Origin: Moorella sp. UBA4076
GTDB lineage: Bacteria; Bacillota; DSM-521; Neomoorellales; Neomoorellaceae
Length of the DNA: 12,661 nucleotides
Assembly: GCA_002383405.1 (NCBI GenBank)
Contig: DFYS01000071.1
Location: 1 to 12,661, forward strand
Direction: 5' to 3'
The position numbers and the translations under genes are program-made. Below are positions 12,637-12,661 of the stretch, piece after piece. Below the pieces are notes generated by a model. It did not search any database and had not been told where the DNA came from. It worked only from the letters and a program-made list of their open reading frames with translations. Positions within the stretch are counted from its first letter, which is position 1. Every line of letters starts with the position of its first letter.

Positions 12637-12661
12637 CCGCCGGCGCGGCACCAGCAGAAGG
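12637..12661. repeat. 25-bp interspersed repeat, copy 2, cut by the window end
   Basis: This matches 411-435 at 24 of 25 positions and runs up to the last base of the window, so the true repeat may continue. It starts 28 bases after the ymdB stop. The 12623-12636 stretch before it (GAGGCCCGGCCCTC) is a near-palindrome that might belong to the same element. On the minus strand it could encode SFCWCRAGG, similar to the mini-frame at 356-448. Confidence 0.65.

Overview
The window reads as a moderately GC-rich Gram-positive chromosome, most likely a thermophilic clostridial acetogen of the Moorella type. This is inferred from codon use, the order rodZ-rimO-recA-recX-rny-ymdB, and the intergenic repeats; no database was consulted. 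All confidently called protein genes lie on the + strand and are housekeeping genes for DNA translocation and repair, ribosome modification, proteolysis and RNA turnover.

Region by region: positions 1-105 are the end of a ROK-family sugar kinase gene. Positions 106-635 carry no confident gene; they hold a probable IS200/IS605-type right end touching the kinase stop codon, two kinds of interspersed repeat, a perfect hairpin and a short heptamer tandem repeat. Positions 636-5062 hold an FtsK/SpoIIIE translocase gene, a RodZ-like gene and rimO (the last two overlap by 4 bases). A second unit starts at an extended -10 promoter (about 5082-5090) preceded by a perfect 12-bp palindrome. It contains an unrecognised single-span membrane protein, an FtsH-like AAA+ zinc protease whose correct GTG start is 5662, thpR, recA and recX. 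These genes overlap or nearly touch, apart from a 74-base gap before thpR.

Between recX and rny (9333-9587) is the most interesting stretch. A near-consensus promoter (TTGACA, 17 bases, TAAAAT) lies at the recX stop. It is followed by about 195 nt that can fold into a long rod with paired ends, then by an intrinsic terminator directly before the rny ribosome binding site. This is either a free-standing small RNA (a 6S-like RNA is one possibility) or an attenuating leader of rny. rny is followed by a 17-bp-stem terminator, an uncharacterised 178-aa gene and ymdB, a phosphodiesterase gene that commonly neighbours rny. The window ends inside a second copy of a 25-bp repeat first seen at 411-435.

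No CRISPR array, complete mobile element, tRNA or rRNA was seen. I did not find a clearly new protein system. The better candidates for undescribed biology are the recX-rny RNA, the two-gene FtsH-like arrangement, the promoter-overlapping palindrome and the gene-start-associated repeats.
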